This document shows positions 16,044-26,404 of a stretch of DNA of 64,000 nt, piece by piece. The first letter of the stretch is position 1, and every line of letters starts with the position of its first letter. The notes under the pieces are model-generated. The model was not told the DNA's origin. It did no database searches and saw only the letters and a list, made by a program, of their open reading frames with translations. Source of the DNA: Bacteroidales bacterium (GTDB taxonomy: Bacteria; Bacteroidota; Bacteroidia; Bacteroidales; Marinilabiliaceae). The stretch lies in contig JAGCYH010000041.1 in assembly GCA_017960905.1 (NCBI GenBank), positions 1 through 64,000 on the forward strand. Direction: 5' to 3'. Made by a program: the position numbers and the translations under genes.

Positions 16044-16913
16044 TCACCTGACGCGGTCGGCTATCACAACGCCAACAAAGACGCAAGCGCTGCCAACAAC
16101 AGTTGCCAGCGAAACCTCGTCGGCAAAAAATATTGCCGACGACGCCAGCGACACAACAGGCAGAAAATACAGGAAATTGTTGGTCTTGACCAGACCAATA
16201 AGATTAATAGATACATTCCAAAGCCAGATACAAAGCGCCGAAGCAACAAAAGCCAGATAGAACGCCGGCAACAAAACTGAAGTATCGGCGAAAAGCTGAA
16301 TTTCAGAGGGCTCTGATAAAATGCACGTAAACGGCAAAATAGTGATTATAGCGTAGAAAAACAGTCGTCGCGACACAAGCAACGGATCGACATCGGGACC
16401 AATCAGATTAAGGACAACCGTGTAGATGGCCCACAGCAACGCCGCACCAAAAGCCAGAATATCGCCTAAGGGATAAACTTCGAAAACAAAATTACCATCG
16501 GTTACAACAAGATATACGCCGAACAGGGCAAGCAACGAGCCGAACACATATATAAAGGTAACCGAAACTTTGCGCAAAGTGATTGCGATGAGTGTGGATA
16601 ATATCGGCACAAGTGCCGATATCAATCCGACATTGACGGCCGAAGTATGTTTAAGTGAAAAATATTCGAACAAGAAATAAAGCGACCCGCCTGATACGCC
16701 CAAAAGCAAAAACAAGAATTCGCGACGGTTGAAAGCTAGTGGCAACCACTTACGGCAAAACAGCCATAACGACAAATATGCCACCACGAAACGAAACGTC
16801 ATAAGCATAAACGGCGACACGCCCGACACAAGCACATGCTTCGAGGCCACAAATGTCGAGCCCCAGACTATGGCGGTTATGACCGCCGGAAAATATCTAA
16901 CTAAATCTTTCAT
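16044..16913 (-). CDS. EamA/DMT-superfamily permease
   Basis: 289 residues with ten hydrophobic segments arranged as two EamA repeats. Start phrase AVITAIVWGSTFVASK; the repeat-1 end is SALVPILSTLIAITLRK and repeat 2 starts with LGDILAFGAALLWAIYTVVL. Members export metabolites or amino acids through the inner membrane; the substrate cannot be read. The start overlaps the uvrC stop (ATGA at 16910-16913), so it is coupled to uvrC and is the last gene of the long minus-strand run. Confidence 0.9.
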   Translation of the reverse strand: MKDLVRYFPAVITAIVWGSTFVASKHVLVSGVSPFMLMTFRFVVAYLSLWLFCRKWLPLAFNRREFLFLLLGVSGGSLYFLFEYFSLKHTSAVNVGLISALVPILSTLIAITLRKVSVTFIYVFGSLLALFGVYLVVTDGNFVFEVYPLGDILAFGAALLWAIYTVVLNLIGPDVDPLLVSRRLFFYAIITILPFTCILSEPSEIQLFADTSVLLPAFYLAFVASALCIWLWNVSINLIGLVKTNNFLYFLPVVSLASSAIFFADEVSLATVVGSACVFVGVVIADRVR

Positions 16914-18763
16914 TCAATTGTTTCACGTGAAACATTTTCAGACACACTGAAATATTTTACCAAAATTTTTGCTTTTGCATCACCAATAAGAGATGCTAAC
17001 TCGTCTTGAGTAGCAACTCGAATATTGCTGACACTCTTGAAATGCTTAAGTAAAGCATCAATTGTTTTCGGGCCTATGCCCGAAATATGATTCAGCTCTG
17101 AATCGAGCATCGACTGAGACCGCTTTTTCTTATGAAATGTGATAGCAAAACGATGTACCTCATCTTGCAGACGGGTGAAAAAGCGAAAAATAAAATCGCT
17201 CTTGCCTACATTAACAATCTTCGGCGGAAAGCCGAAGAGTATGTCACGCGTAGAGTGTCGATTATCTTTCGCCAATCCTACTATTGGAATGTCCAAACCC
17301 AACGCTGAAATAGCTTCGCGAATAACATTCATCTGCCCCACTCCACCATCGGCAACAATCAGATTTGGCAACTCTTTATTCTCGTCGGAGAGACGAGAAT
17401 AACGACGATAGACAACTTCGTACATCGAAGCATAATCGTCAGGTCCCTCGACAGTTTTTATATTGAATAATCTGTATTCTTTTTTCGAAGGGCGACAATC
17501 GCGAAAAACCACACAAGCCGCAACGGGATTCTTGCCCTGAGTGTTAGAATTATCGAAACACTCTATGTGACGAGGCAAAGAATGCAGTCCGAAAATATTC
17601 TTTATAGAGAGCAGAAGCTTTTCTTCATGACTGTCAGCATTTCTAGCTGCTTGCTGCTTCATCTGCTCCAGTCGGAACAGACGAGCATTCTTTTCAGATA
17701 ATTCAAGCAGTTTTTTCTTATCGCCAGCAAGCGGCACAACGAACTCAATATCGTCGGAAGGAAAATCAGGCAACAATGGCACAACGAACTCGCTAGAGAC
17801 ACGATGAAATTTTTCACGAACGTGAAAAATAGCATGAGAAAAAAGCTCTTGAAGAGTCTCATCGAGAACGGGTTTAACCTCAAACGAATAAGAGTGAAGC
17901 AAAAGACCATCGACAACCTGCATATAATTAAAATAGTGTATCGTCGACTCTTCGTCGACGAAGCACGACATGACATCAGCATTGATAGAAGTGGAATTGG
18001 ATACAGCCGAACGCGACTGGTAAACTTCCAACTTCGACAGACGATTCTTTATTTCATTCGCTTTCTCGAACTGCAGTTGTTGTGCGTATTCGTTCATCTG
18101 CTTAGTATAAAAAGAGATGACAGAAGACAACTTACCACGCAGCAAATTCTTAATCTGCGATATATAATCGGCATAAGTATCGGCGCTGACAGCACCGATA
18201 CATGGTCCGGAACAGTTCTTAATATGATATTTAAGACAAACTTTATAATTACTCTTCGTAATCTTATCCTGTTCGAGATTCAAATTACAAGTACGAAGAG
18301 GATAAAGCTCATGAATAAGGTCAAGAAGCGTTTTAAGCTGATAACCAGAAGTATACGGTCCATAATACAATCCGCCATCGCGGACAAAATTACGCGTTTG
18401 CACAACTCGCGGAAACGGTTCTTTTACAATTTTAATCCACGGGTAGCTCTTGTCATCCTTGAGAAGAATATTGTAACGCGGTTTGTATTTTTTTATGAGA
18501 TTGTTTTCGAGAAGGAAAGCATCTGACTCAGAGTCGACAACGATATGCTTGATATTTTGAATTTTGCTAACTAAGACACGAGTTTTCGGCGAAAGATTTG
18601 AGCCGAAAAAATAACTCGAGACTCGTTTGATTAGCGACTTGGCTTTACCAATATAGATGATAACATCATACTCGTCGAAGTACTGATAAACACCAGGCAA
18701 GTCGGGAAGCAACTTGACAAGCGAATGAAGATACTCAAGTCGTGATTTATCGTCGGCAAACAT
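16910..18763 (-). CDS. uvrC: Excinuclease ABC subunit C
   Basis: 617 residues. UvrC makes both incisions in nucleotide excision repair. The N-terminal GIY-YIG nuclease shows LPGVYQYFDE and IIYIGKAKSLIKRV. A UVR motif (FEKANEIKNRLSKLE) sits near residue 215. The C-terminal RNase H-like nuclease has HIECFDNSNTQGKNPVAACV and LIVADGGVGQMN, and a helix-hairpin-helix end ISGIGPKTIDALLKHF. A perfect parS palindrome is embedded in the last codons (N-V-S-R-E-T near the C-terminus), and a second lies 10 bp upstream of the start. Confidence 0.97.
   Translation of the reverse strand: MFADDKSRLEYLHSLVKLLPDLPGVYQYFDEYDVIIYIGKAKSLIKRVSSYFFGSNLSPKTRVLVSKIQNIKHIVVDSESDAFLLENNLIKKYKPRYNILLKDDKSYPWIKIVKEPFPRVVQTRNFVRDGGLYYGPYTSGYQLKTLLDLIHELYPLRTCNLNLEQDKITKSNYKVCLKYHIKNCSGPCIGAVSADTYADYISQIKNLLRGKLSSVISFYTKQMNEYAQQLQFEKANEIKNRLSKLEVYQSRSAVSNSTSINADVMSCFVDEESTIHYFNYMQVVDGLLLHSYSFEVKPVLDETLQELFSHAIFHVREKFHRVSSEFVVPLLPDFPSDDIEFVVPLAGDKKKLLELSEKNARLFRLEQMKQQAARNADSHEEKLLLSIKNIFGLHSLPRHIECFDNSNTQGKNPVAACVVFRDCRPSKKEYRLFNIKTVEGPDDYASMYEVVYRRYSRLSDENKELPNLIVADGGVGQMNVIREAISALGLDIPIVGLAKDNRHSTRDILFGFPPKIVNVGKSDFIFRFFTRLQDEVHRFAITFHKKKRSQSMLDSELNHISGIGPKTIDALLKHFKSVSNIRVATQDELASLIGDAKAKILVKYFSVSENVSRETIE
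16919..16934. promoter_or_regulatory. parS centromere site 1
   Basis: The 16-bp palindrome TGTTTCACGTGAAACA matches the ParB/Spo0J consensus exactly. It lies inside the 3' end of uvrC. ParB loads here and spreads to drive origin segregation. Confidence 0.9.
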
Positions 18764-18772
18764 AAACAGAAA

Positions 18773-18788
18773 TGTTTCACGTGAAACA
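18773..18788. promoter_or_regulatory. parS centromere site 2
   Basis: A second exact TGTTTCACGTGAAACA between uvrC and mnmG, 1.85 kb from the first. It ends 1 bp before the mnmG stop codon. Confidence 0.9.
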
Positions 18789-18789
18789 A

Positions 18790-20673
18790 TTATCTTCCAA
18801 GTAAAACTAAAAGTACAGCAATATCCGAAGGCGACACACCCGGAATGTTGCGAGCCTGAGCAATAGTTTCTGGATCAATCTTCGAAAGTTTCTCGCGTGC
18901 TTCGTAGCTTAAAGCAGAGATAGACTTGTAATCGAATTTTCCGCGCAAACGCAAAAATTCTAATCGTTTGTATTTGTCTGCTGCAGCTTTCTCGCGTTCA
19001 ATATAACCAGAATACATTATATTGATTTCAACAGAATCAAGAACTTCGTCGAGCAAATCAACAGGAGTGTTATCGTTGACAAAAGATTTGAAACGCGATA
19101 TATTATCGTACAAATCACGAACAGTGATTTGCGGACGAGAAAGTATCTGACTAAGTTTCTGAGATTCGGTCAGAACATCAGTGCCTTTCTGAGTCAATAA
19201 ATCGTTGCAGGCTTCGGCACGTACTTTAAACTTCTGAGCAAATTCGATAATTTTAGAAACTGATTCTGTTTTCTTACAGAAAACAGAATAGCGCTCATCA
19301 TCAACCAAACCAAGTGAGCGACCAACTGGCGTCAGTCGTTCATCAGCATTGTCCTGGCGAAGCAAAATTCGATACTCAGAGCGAGAGGTGAACATACGAT
19401 ATGGTTCATCGACACCTTTGGTAACAAGGTCATCGATAAGAACGCCAATATAAGCAGTATCACGATTTAGAACCAAAGGTTCTAAATCATAAATTTTCTG
19501 GTGGGCATTCACGCCAGCAATAAGACCCTGCCCTGCCGCTTCTTCGTAACCAGTGGTACCATTAACCTGACCAGCAAAAAAGAGATTTGAAACAATCTTC
19601 GACTCAAGTGAATGATGCAACTGAGTCGGGTCAAAATAATCGTACTCAATAGCGTAACCAGGACGGAAAATAAGTGCATTCTTAAGACCCGGAATATGGC
19701 GAAGCGCTTCAACCTGAACCATAAGAGGCAATGAACTGCTGAATCCGTTGAGATAATACTCGCAAGTATTAATTCCTTCAGGTTCGAGGAAAAGCTGATG
19801 ACGATCTTTGTCGGCAAAATTGACTATTTTTGTCTCAATACTCGGACAATAACGCGGACCAATAGACTTTATTGTACCATTGAACAAAGGCGAATCGGGC
19901 AAACTGTCGCGAAGAATCTGATGAACTTCAGTATTTGTGTATGTAATGTAGCAAGGCAATTGCTTAATTTGCTTATTAGAGACCGATGGCAAATAACTGA
20001 ATTTTGCATTCGTAGGCTCTACCTGCTGAAGTTCAGTCTCCGAGAAATCTATAGTGCGGCCGTCGATACGGACAGGAGTACCCGTTTTCATACGACCAGA
20101 TACAACGCCTACCTGATTGAGCTGCTCTGTTATGCCAGTCGATGGCGGGTCAGCCATTCGGCCGCCCGAGAAATGAACAGCACCAATATGCAACAATCCA
20201 TTCAGGAAAGTTCCTGCCGTGATTACAACAGCTTTAGATGTAAAATTAACACCTTGCTTGGTGTGGACACCACAAACAGTATTGTTTCGAATAATAAGAG
20301 AATCAACAGAATCCTGCCAAAAGAACAGATTAGAAATATGTTCGAGTTGTTTCCGCCAATTGGCGGAAAACAACTGCTTGTCGCACTGAGAACGCGGCGA
20401 CCACATTGCAGGGCCTTTCGACATATTGAGCATGCGAAACTGAATAGAACTCTTATCGGTGACTATGCCTGTAAAACCGCCAAGAGCATCTATTTCGCGA
20501 ACTATCTGACCTTTGGCAATACCGCCAATGGCGGGATTGCACGACATAGCAGCGAACTTAGTTAAATCAATGGTAATGAGCAAAGTACGCGAACCTAATC
20601 GTGCTGCGGCCGCGGCTGCTTCGCAGCCCGCGTGGCCAGCACCAACAACAATTATGTCGAAATCGAAAATCAT
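18790..20673 (-). CDS. mnmG: tRNA uridine 5-carboxymethylaminomethyl modification enzyme
   Basis: 627 residues, normal length. MnmG with MnmE forms cmnm5U at wobble U34. The FAD-binding motif is VVGAGHAGCEAAAAAARLG; the conserved blocks MSCNPAIGGIAKGQIVREID, GTFLNG and FAGQVNGTTGYEEAAGQG follow, and the tRNA-binding C-terminal helices start near residue 550. It overlaps ybeY by 4 bp and is followed by a parS site. The gene (gidA) is often found near replication origins in bacteria, which agrees with parS here. Confidence 0.97.
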   Translation of the reverse strand: MIFDFDIIVVGAGHAGCEAAAAAARLGSRTLLITIDLTKFAAMSCNPAIGGIAKGQIVREIDALGGFTGIVTDKSSIQFRMLNMSKGPAMWSPRSQCDKQLFSANWRKQLEHISNLFFWQDSVDSLIIRNNTVCGVHTKQGVNFTSKAVVITAGTFLNGLLHIGAVHFSGGRMADPPSTGITEQLNQVGVVSGRMKTGTPVRIDGRTIDFSETELQQVEPTNAKFSYLPSVSNKQIKQLPCYITYTNTEVHQILRDSLPDSPLFNGTIKSIGPRYCPSIETKIVNFADKDRHQLFLEPEGINTCEYYLNGFSSSLPLMVQVEALRHIPGLKNALIFRPGYAIEYDYFDPTQLHHSLESKIVSNLFFAGQVNGTTGYEEAAGQGLIAGVNAHQKIYDLEPLVLNRDTAYIGVLIDDLVTKGVDEPYRMFTSRSEYRILLRQDNADERLTPVGRSLGLVDDERYSVFCKKTESVSKIIEFAQKFKVRAEACNDLLTQKGTDVLTESQKLSQILSRPQITVRDLYDNISRFKSFVNDNTPVDLLDEVLDSVEINIMYSGYIEREKAAADKYKRLEFLRLRGKFDYKSISALSYEAREKLSKIDPETIAQARNIPGVSPSDIAVLLVLLGR

Positions 20674-21098
20674 TTTTTCAATAAATCTGACAACAAAGCA
20701 AGCGCCTTATCCTCAGCAGCGCGCATTTTTTTCTCTGCCGAAGGAGTTTTGTCCTTCAATCCGCACAAATGAAGCACACCATGAATGATTACGCGATGCA
20801 ACTCATCGGTATAAGATGCTGAATATTGAGCGGAATTGGACTTTACAGTATCGACAGAAATGAACATATCGCCCGACACTACCCTACTTTCGACATAGTC
20901 GAAAGTAATTATATCAGTATAGTAATCGTGGTTCAAATAGCGCTTGTTGACGTCGAGAATATAATAGTCGGAACAAAAAATATAGCACAAATTACCCAAC
21001 TTAAAACCGTATTGCTCAATTACTTGAGCAATCCAAGACTTAATTATACGCCGGTTCTTGAGATTAGATTTTGAATCTTCATCAACAAAAGTAATCAC
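20670..21098 (-). CDS. ybeY: Endoribonuclease/rRNA maturation factor YbeY
   Basis: 142 residues with a GTG start at 21098 that shares one base with the stop of the upstream gene. YbeY is a zinc metalloprotein needed for 16S rRNA 3' processing. The zinc motif is HGVLHLCGLKDKT. Two histidines are present, and the third ligand position usually given as His reads Lys-Asp-Lys, a variant I have seen in Bacteroidetes. The FDYVESRVVSGDMFIS region is also typical (I-T-F-D-Y ... G-D-I-x-I). It lies upstream of and overlaps mnmG. Confidence 0.93.
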   Translation of the reverse strand: MITFVDEDSKSNLKNRRIIKSWIAQVIEQYGFKLGNLCYIFCSDYYILDVNKRYLNHDYYTDIITFDYVESRVVSGDMFISVDTVKSNSAQYSASYTDELHRVIIHGVLHLCGLKDKTPSAEKKMRAAEDKALALLSDLLKK

Positions 21099-21508
21099 TA
21101 CAAACAGAATTTAAGAGTGACAGTAGATCCATTGTTAGAAAACTCAACATTATCAGACAAGTGGCGCATAAGGTAAATGCCTCTACCACAATCTTTTTCG
21201 AGATTTTCGGCCAATGTAGGGTCAGGAACACTGTTATAATCAAAACCCTTGCCTTCATCTGAAATTTTGTACTCTATATAGTTGTTGTCGATAACATAAT
21301 CGATAGTAACGTTCTTTTTAACGTCACTTTTATTACCATGAACAATACAATTATTAACCGCCTCTACAACAGAAAGCAGCAATTTACCATAAACCTCGTC
21401 ATCAAATTTTAATATAGAAGACTGATTATCAATCAATTTTTCTATTTGGTTAATGTTACTCAAGTCCGATGGAATAACAATTGTATCTTCTATATGTATA
21501 GCGTTCAT
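21098..21508 (-). CDS. Anti-sigma-factor-like ATP-binding protein (RsbW-type HATPase)
   Basis: 136 residues consisting only of a GHKL ATPase domain: N-box VVEAVNNCIVHGN, G1 SDEGKGFDYN and G2 DCGRGIYLMRHL. This is the layout of RsbW/SpoIIAB-like serine kinases, which bind sigma or anti-anti-sigma factors, though Bacteroidetes members usually have no known partner. No STAS-domain partner is adjacent. It is translationally coupled to ybeY (stop and start share a base). Confidence 0.88.
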   Translation of the reverse strand: MNAIHIEDTIVIPSDLSNINQIEKLIDNQSSILKFDDEVYGKLLLSVVEAVNNCIVHGNKSDVKKNVTIDYVIDNNYIEYKISDEGKGFDYNSVPDPTLAENLEKDCGRGIYLMRHLSDNVEFSNNGSTVTLKFCL

Positions 21509-21581
21509 ATCTTATTCTTTAAAAAAGCAGTAAATGCTTATACGGACAAAAACTATAAATAGTTATAATAAAACATAGAAA

Positions 21582-22736
21582 TTAAAACGATTCGAGCCAA
21601 TCTGTAGGATTTTGTTTTTCTTCGCCATTCCAAAGCTCAAAATGAAGAATATTAGAGTTGAGACCTTCACCGGTAAACACTTTGCCTATAACCGATGAAG
21701 TAGTAACGTTATCATCCTTTTTCACAAATACTTCAGACAGATTTGAATAAACCGAAAGAATAGTGCCGTGACGGATAATAACCGAAGCATTGCTGCCCGG
21801 AATCATTATAATTCGCGAAACAACGCCTGAATGTATTGGTTTGATCTCGTTGTTTGTAAGCACGTCGATATCGATACCGTTGTTATTCACCTTGATAGAA
21901 GGAATAAGCGGGTGATCGTGTTCGCCAAACGGACTGACAACAACGAAACTGGCACAAGGCCAAGGTAAAACGCCTTTATTTTTAAGTATATCAGACGAAA
22001 GAACCTTCGAATTCTTAAGCTTTTTAGATTCCTCGCGTATCAACGCGAGGATCTTATTTTCAAGCGATTTCATGCTCTCTTGAGCCTGCTCAATCTGTGT
22101 TTTTATCGACGAAACTTTCGTCGATATATTATCAACATTGGCTTTACGGAATATAAGCTCTTGCTCGAGGGCAAGTTTTTCTGTTTCAATATTGGAAATA
22201 AGCACTTTAAGATTGTCCTGTTTCTTAGAAATGACAACCTTGAGCGAATCAAACTTCTGCTGATTCGACTTTAGCAAAACAACCTGCGATTTACGATAGT
22301 CGTTATACTGCTTGAAGAAAAGCAAACGGCGATAGCTCTCGTTGAATGACGAAGACGACAATACGAAAGCTAAAGAATTCATTGTGAAGTTGTTAAGATA
22401 CTGTTGTTGAATAATTTTGCTGTAATCAGATTTAATGAGATTTATCTCATTTTCGAGCGAATCGAGCTGAAAAGTCAGTTTATTAATCTGATTGTTATAA
22501 GCAAAAAGTTCGTTGTTATAAATGTTTATCAAACGTTTACGATGCAGTATTTTGTCATCGACTACGGAAATAAGGAGCAACTCGGAATTCTTGCTCGAAC
22601 TATACTCTTCGAGCAGTTTGTTATTCTCCTCAATTATAGACTGCAGTTTTTCCTTCTCGTTATTCAAATCCTGGATAGTTTGCGAAAAGCAACTAACTGA
22701 AAATAAACATAATATAAAAAACAAAACAACTCTCAT
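21582..22736 (-). CDS. EnvC-like murein hydrolase activator (degenerate LytM domain)
   Basis: 384 residues: a signal peptide (1-18), a long coiled coil (about 20-250, Lys/Glu/Leu/Asn-rich), then a C-terminal M23/LytM domain. The peptidase zinc site is mostly lost: the first His of H-x-G-x-D reads Asn (NNGIDID), Y-x-H-L reads YSNL, and only the last His of H-x-H-F-E remains (LHFEL). The same loss marks EnvC and NlpD, which activate amidases during cell separation rather than cutting peptidoglycan. So the role is an amidase activator in the periplasm. It sits 9 bp downstream of a TPR protein in the same run. Confidence 0.87.
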   Translation of the reverse strand: MRVVLFFILCLFSVSCFSQTIQDLNNEKEKLQSIIEENNKLLEEYSSSKNSELLLISVVDDKILHRKRLINIYNNELFAYNNQINKLTFQLDSLENEINLIKSDYSKIIQQQYLNNFTMNSLAFVLSSSSFNESYRRLLFFKQYNDYRKSQVVLLKSNQQKFDSLKVVISKKQDNLKVLISNIETEKLALEQELIFRKANVDNISTKVSSIKTQIEQAQESMKSLENKILALIREESKKLKNSKVLSSDILKNKGVLPWPCASFVVVSPFGEHDHPLIPSIKVNNNGIDIDVLTNNEIKPIHSGVVSRIIMIPGSNASVIIRHGTILSVYSNLSEVFVKKDDNVTTSSVIGKVFTGEGLNSNILHFELWNGEEKQNPTDWLESF

Positions 22737-22745
22737 CGGTAAAAA

Positions 22746-24482
22746 TTATTTTTTATACATATCAATTTTAGTCTTAATAGAATCGTTACCAGGGTCACAT
22801 TCGAGAGCCTTCGACCAATACTGAAGTGCCTTATCGACATTGCCAACAGAGAGCAGAATATCGGCGTAATGGTCGAAAATCTCAACACCATCGCCGCCAT
22901 TGTCAATGGCGCGCTCGATGATGAAAAGTGCTTCGTTAGAACGCTGCATCTTGAAAAGAATCCAGGCGTAGGTATCGAGGTAAGTCGGATTGGTTGGCTC
23001 AATGTCGATAGTTTTGCGGCTCATCTGCTCGGCTTTATCGAGGTTAGTACCCGTAAGCGACAAGAAGTAACTGTAATTATTGAGAGCCAACATGTTATGA
23101 GGGTCGAGAGCAATGACTTTATCGTAGCACTCGAAACTCTTCGGCAGACTGTCGACCTCATAATATGAATTAGCCAGACAATTGAGAACCGAAACCTGAT
23201 AATTGGTATTAGTGTTTGAATTGCCTTCGGCAATTATACTCAAACACTTACGTAACAATGGAATAGACGTTGAATGTTTTTTCTGGTAATTAAGCGACTC
23301 GCAATAAAAGAGCAATATTACAGGGTCATCAGGATAGGAGCGATAAGCGCTTGCAGCTTCGGCCGCAAACTCATCGAGACGGCCAGTCGAAGATAACAAA
23401 GTGATATACGACTGCCAAACATCGGCCGAACCTGGGTAATAGTGCAGAAAGCCGGCAAGCACATCAATAGCCTCTTTAACTCTCTTATACAGAAGCAGAT
23501 GATTTGAATAAATAGAGTAAAACGGCTCAAAATCGGGCGAGCACGAAATGCAACTATTAAATGAACGGTCGAAAAATGAATGAACGTATGTGTCGGTAGA
23601 AGCCATCACATAACTATTCAAATCTTTCGAAGAAAGGAAATGAACAAAACGCTCGTATTTGACATCGGGCGGAATGGAAACATTAGAGAAAGCACTGTCG
23701 ACATATTGGAAGAAAAGCGGATCGATAGTACCGTTCTTGGTTTTCAGGTAATAATATTCGGCAATGTTGAAGAGAATAGACTCACCATCGACCTGACGCG
23801 AAGAAATCTGAGCGTATTTGATGGCTTTATCAAAATCGCCACGATCGTAATAGTATTTATATAACAGTTTGGAATACTGATAATTAGTAGGCTCTGACTT
23901 ATAGAGCTTGTTAAGAATAGCCAAGGCTTTCTTGTTACTACCCTGCTTAAGATAAATCTCGGCTTTCTCAACCAAAATAACATTCTTCAAATAAGGCTCA
24001 TCAACCGGTATTTTATCGAGATATTCAAAAGAGCGCTTATAATCTTTAAGTTCGGCGCAAACGCGCGAGCAAACAAAATAATTCTCGTATTCCTTAGGAC
24101 AAATTTTTATAATCTTATCGAATATTTCAAGTGCCTTATCGTACTGACCTACAGTAAGTTTTAAGTCGGCAGAATTTTTAAGATAGTAAATATTGTCTGT
24201 AGTATCATATTTGAGAACCAAATCGGCAAAACGGTCGGCATTGCGGAAATCGCGCTTAGAATAAAATATACGCGACAACTCATAATAAAGCGGCGATGAT
24301 GTATCATCGAGCTTCAGACACTTTGTATAATAATCAATCGCCTTATCGTAATCGCCACTCAGACGATATCGGAGAGCCTCGTCGAAGAGCATCGAATAAA
24401 GACGATCGGAAGGTTTATCAGTCTGTGAACAGACTGATAAACAAACAAATACAAAGAATAATATGGATAAAAATCTGCGCAT
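22746..24482 (-). CDS. Secreted TPR-repeat protein
   Basis: 578 residues with a signal peptide (about 1-20, LFFVFVCLSVCSQ). The mature protein is a series of tetratricopeptide repeats, for example GDYDKAIDYYTKCLKLD, GQYDKALEIFDKIIKICP, GSNKKALAILNKLYKSEPTN and GNVDKALQYWSKALECDPG near the C-terminus. Such proteins scaffold envelope complexes. Its place next to the EnvC-like gene suggests a role in envelope or division machinery, which is inference. Confidence 0.88.
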   Translation of the reverse strand: MRRFLSILFFVFVCLSVCSQTDKPSDRLYSMLFDEALRYRLSGDYDKAIDYYTKCLKLDDTSSPLYYELSRIFYSKRDFRNADRFADLVLKYDTTDNIYYLKNSADLKLTVGQYDKALEIFDKIIKICPKEYENYFVCSRVCAELKDYKRSFEYLDKIPVDEPYLKNVILVEKAEIYLKQGSNKKALAILNKLYKSEPTNYQYSKLLYKYYYDRGDFDKAIKYAQISSRQVDGESILFNIAEYYYLKTKNGTIDPLFFQYVDSAFSNVSIPPDVKYERFVHFLSSKDLNSYVMASTDTYVHSFFDRSFNSCISCSPDFEPFYSIYSNHLLLYKRVKEAIDVLAGFLHYYPGSADVWQSYITLLSSTGRLDEFAAEAASAYRSYPDDPVILLFYCESLNYQKKHSTSIPLLRKCLSIIAEGNSNTNTNYQVSVLNCLANSYYEVDSLPKSFECYDKVIALDPHNMLALNNYSYFLSLTGTNLDKAEQMSRKTIDIEPTNPTYLDTYAWILFKMQRSNEALFIIERAIDNGGDGVEIFDHYADILLSVGNVDKALQYWSKALECDPGNDSIKTKIDMYKK

Positions 24483-24485
24483 GAC

Positions 24486-24929
24486 TTACTTAACACCAGA
24501 ATGACCAAAACCACCATCGCCGCGGTCAGAATCGGCTAATTCTGAAACTGACTCGAAACAGACTTTAGAATACTGAGCAATAACCATCTGACAAATACGG
24601 TCGCCCGAATTGATTGTGAAATCATTTTGCGAAAGATTTACAAGAATGACTTTTATTTCACCACGATAATCAGAATCAATAGTTCCGGGAGTATTCAGAA
24701 CAGAGATTCCACTCTTAAGCGCAAGTCCGCTACGCGGACGTATTTGCGCTTCGTAACCAACTGGTAATTCGATAAATAGACCTGTTGGAACAGCTATGCG
24801 CTCAAAAGGTTTGAGCACAATGCTTGACGGAATAAAAGCACGCAAATCTACACCTGCGGAACCAGGTGTAGCGTACTGCGGCAGCGGATTATCGCTCTTA
24901 TTTATAATCTTAACGACGATGTCTGACAT
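24486..24929 (-). CDS. dut: dUTP diphosphatase
   Basis: 147 residues, the trimeric dUTPase family. It hydrolyses dUTP to dUMP. The five motifs are visible: [47 protein letters not shown] and the flexible C-terminal arm [10 protein letters not shown]. It overlaps the end of the flippase gene by 20 bp. Confidence 0.97.
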   Translation of the reverse strand: MSDIVVKIINKSDNPLPQYATPGSAGVDLRAFIPSSIVLKPFERIAVPTGLFIELPVGYEAQIRPRSGLALKSGISVLNTPGTIDSDYRGEIKVILVNLSQNDFTINSGDRICQMVIAQYSKVCFESVSELADSDRGDGGFGHSGVK

Positions 24930-26394
24930 AATTCAAAAGTTTTATAACGTTCTTTCGCTCTATTAAAACGAAAATCAAAAGTACTAAAAATAGTCCGAAT
25001 ATCGATATAAATATCCAATAATCGGTATAAACATATCTGTACAAATATGTCAACGCTAATACTAATGTAGTAACAATCAGGAAAGTAGATATGATTTTTT
25101 TGAACGGATAACTTATAGGATAATAACGATGTTCGAGCAGGAATGAAGTTATCATCATAACGAAAAATCCGCACATGACAGAAATGGCGGCTCCAAGAAT
25201 GCCAAGTTGTGGAACGAGAATAAACTCGAGAACGAGATTGACAACAAGACCAATTGCGCTCATTATAAGACCGAAATACGTTTTATCAATAACTTTGTAC
25301 CACATTGAAAGTGAATAATATACACCAAAAAATAACTGACCTATAAGAACAAACGGAATGATAATATTACCCTCGTAATACTCGGGTTTCAGAATAAACT
25401 TGTTGACCAACGGCATAAGCAACATAACGAACGCGAAAATAATGAGTCCGAAATAAACAAAGTACTTCAGGGCGTCGCCATAGAGCGACTTTTTATCGCT
25501 GTTTGAACGTGAATTCTTGAAAATTATAGGTTCGAACGCAAGTCGGAACGATTGGGTGAAAATGGCCATCAGAATGCCTATTTTATAATTGGCAGAATAC
25601 TCGCCAAGCTGGGCCAAAGTATCGTCGTGATAGTCGAGATGCGGAATGAGCATCTTTTCAATATTCTGGTTGAGCATACCGAGCAAACCCATGCCCACAA
25701 GCGGCATACAATAAAACATCGACTGACGCAGCAGAGCAGTATCGAATGTGAAACCCAATCGGAAAAGTGATGGAAGAAAATATAAAGTGCTTGATAAAGA
25801 GCCTAAAAGATTGGCAAAGAGAATGTAATTTACATTCGAAATTGTAGAAAAATCGAAACCAGCAATAGTTTGGAAACGCAGATAAAAAATGAAAAAGAGG
25901 TTGAAAAGTACAGTTACAACTACCTGAATCAGACGCAGAACCGAATATTTGACTGATTTGCGTTTAAAACGCAAATCGGCAAATAGGACAGAATTGTACG
26001 AATCGACCAGAACTATCAGAGCAGCAAGGAAGAATATATTCGAGGTAACTACATGAAGATTAAATAGTTGACACAACGAATCGTTGAAAAAGTAAAAGAG
26101 GGCAGTAACAAATGAACCAAAAACAAGAATAGTGTTCAATTGAGTATTAATCAGTCGTTTACGATTATCGTCGGTAACAAATTTGAAATAGCCTGTCTCG
26201 AAACCGAGAGTAACCAAAACCAAAAGAACCGAAATAACAGCATAAACGTCGGAAACAACGCCATACTCTGCTTTAGGAATAGTACGTATATAAAGCGGCA
26301 TCAGAAGCCAGTTGAGCAGACGACCCAAAACGGTACTGACGCCATAAACAACTGTGTCGCTGAAAAGAGTTTTGATATTAGAATTATTTTCCAC
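24910..26394 (-). CDS. Oligosaccharide flippase family protein (Wzx-like)
   Basis: 494 residues with about fourteen hydrophobic helices. The N-terminus ([20 protein letters not shown]) has the G-x-x-x-x-x-x-L pattern of polysaccharide biosynthesis flippases. It likely moves lipid-linked sugars across the inner membrane. No glycosyltransferase lies next to it. Its coding end overlaps dut by 20 bp; ruvB is 10 bp upstream. Confidence 0.88.
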   Translation of the reverse strand: MENNSNIKTLFSDTVVYGVSTVLGRLLNWLLMPLYIRTIPKAEYGVVSDVYAVISVLLVLVTLGFETGYFKFVTDDNRKRLINTQLNTILVFGSFVTALFYFFNDSLCQLFNLHVVTSNIFFLAALIVLVDSYNSVLFADLRFKRKSVKYSVLRLIQVVVTVLFNLFFIFYLRFQTIAGFDFSTISNVNYILFANLLGSLSSTLYFLPSLFRLGFTFDTALLRQSMFYCMPLVGMGLLGMLNQNIEKMLIPHLDYHDDTLAQLGEYSANYKIGILMAIFTQSFRLAFEPIIFKNSRSNSDKKSLYGDALKYFVYFGLIIFAFVMLLMPLVNKFILKPEYYEGNIIIPFVLIGQLFFGVYYSLSMWYKVIDKTYFGLIMSAIGLVVNLVLEFILVPQLGILGAAISVMCGFFVMMITSFLLEHRYYPISYPFKKIISTFLIVTTLVLALTYLYRYVYTDYWIFISIFGLFLVLLIFVLIERKNVIKLLNYVRHRR

Positions 26395-26404
26395 AGCTAA
26401 CTAA

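Noticed and set aside
16593..16601. Perfect DnaA box TTATCCACA (minus) in the DMT gene; another at 6801-6809
   Set aside because: Single boxes inside genes without a cluster or AT-rich unwinding region; expected by chance at about this frequency.
17809..17830. ATTTTTCACG-AA-CGTGAAAAAT palindrome in uvrC as a third parS
   Set aside because: The centre has two extra bases and the arms lack the TGTTTCAC core, so it does not match parS.
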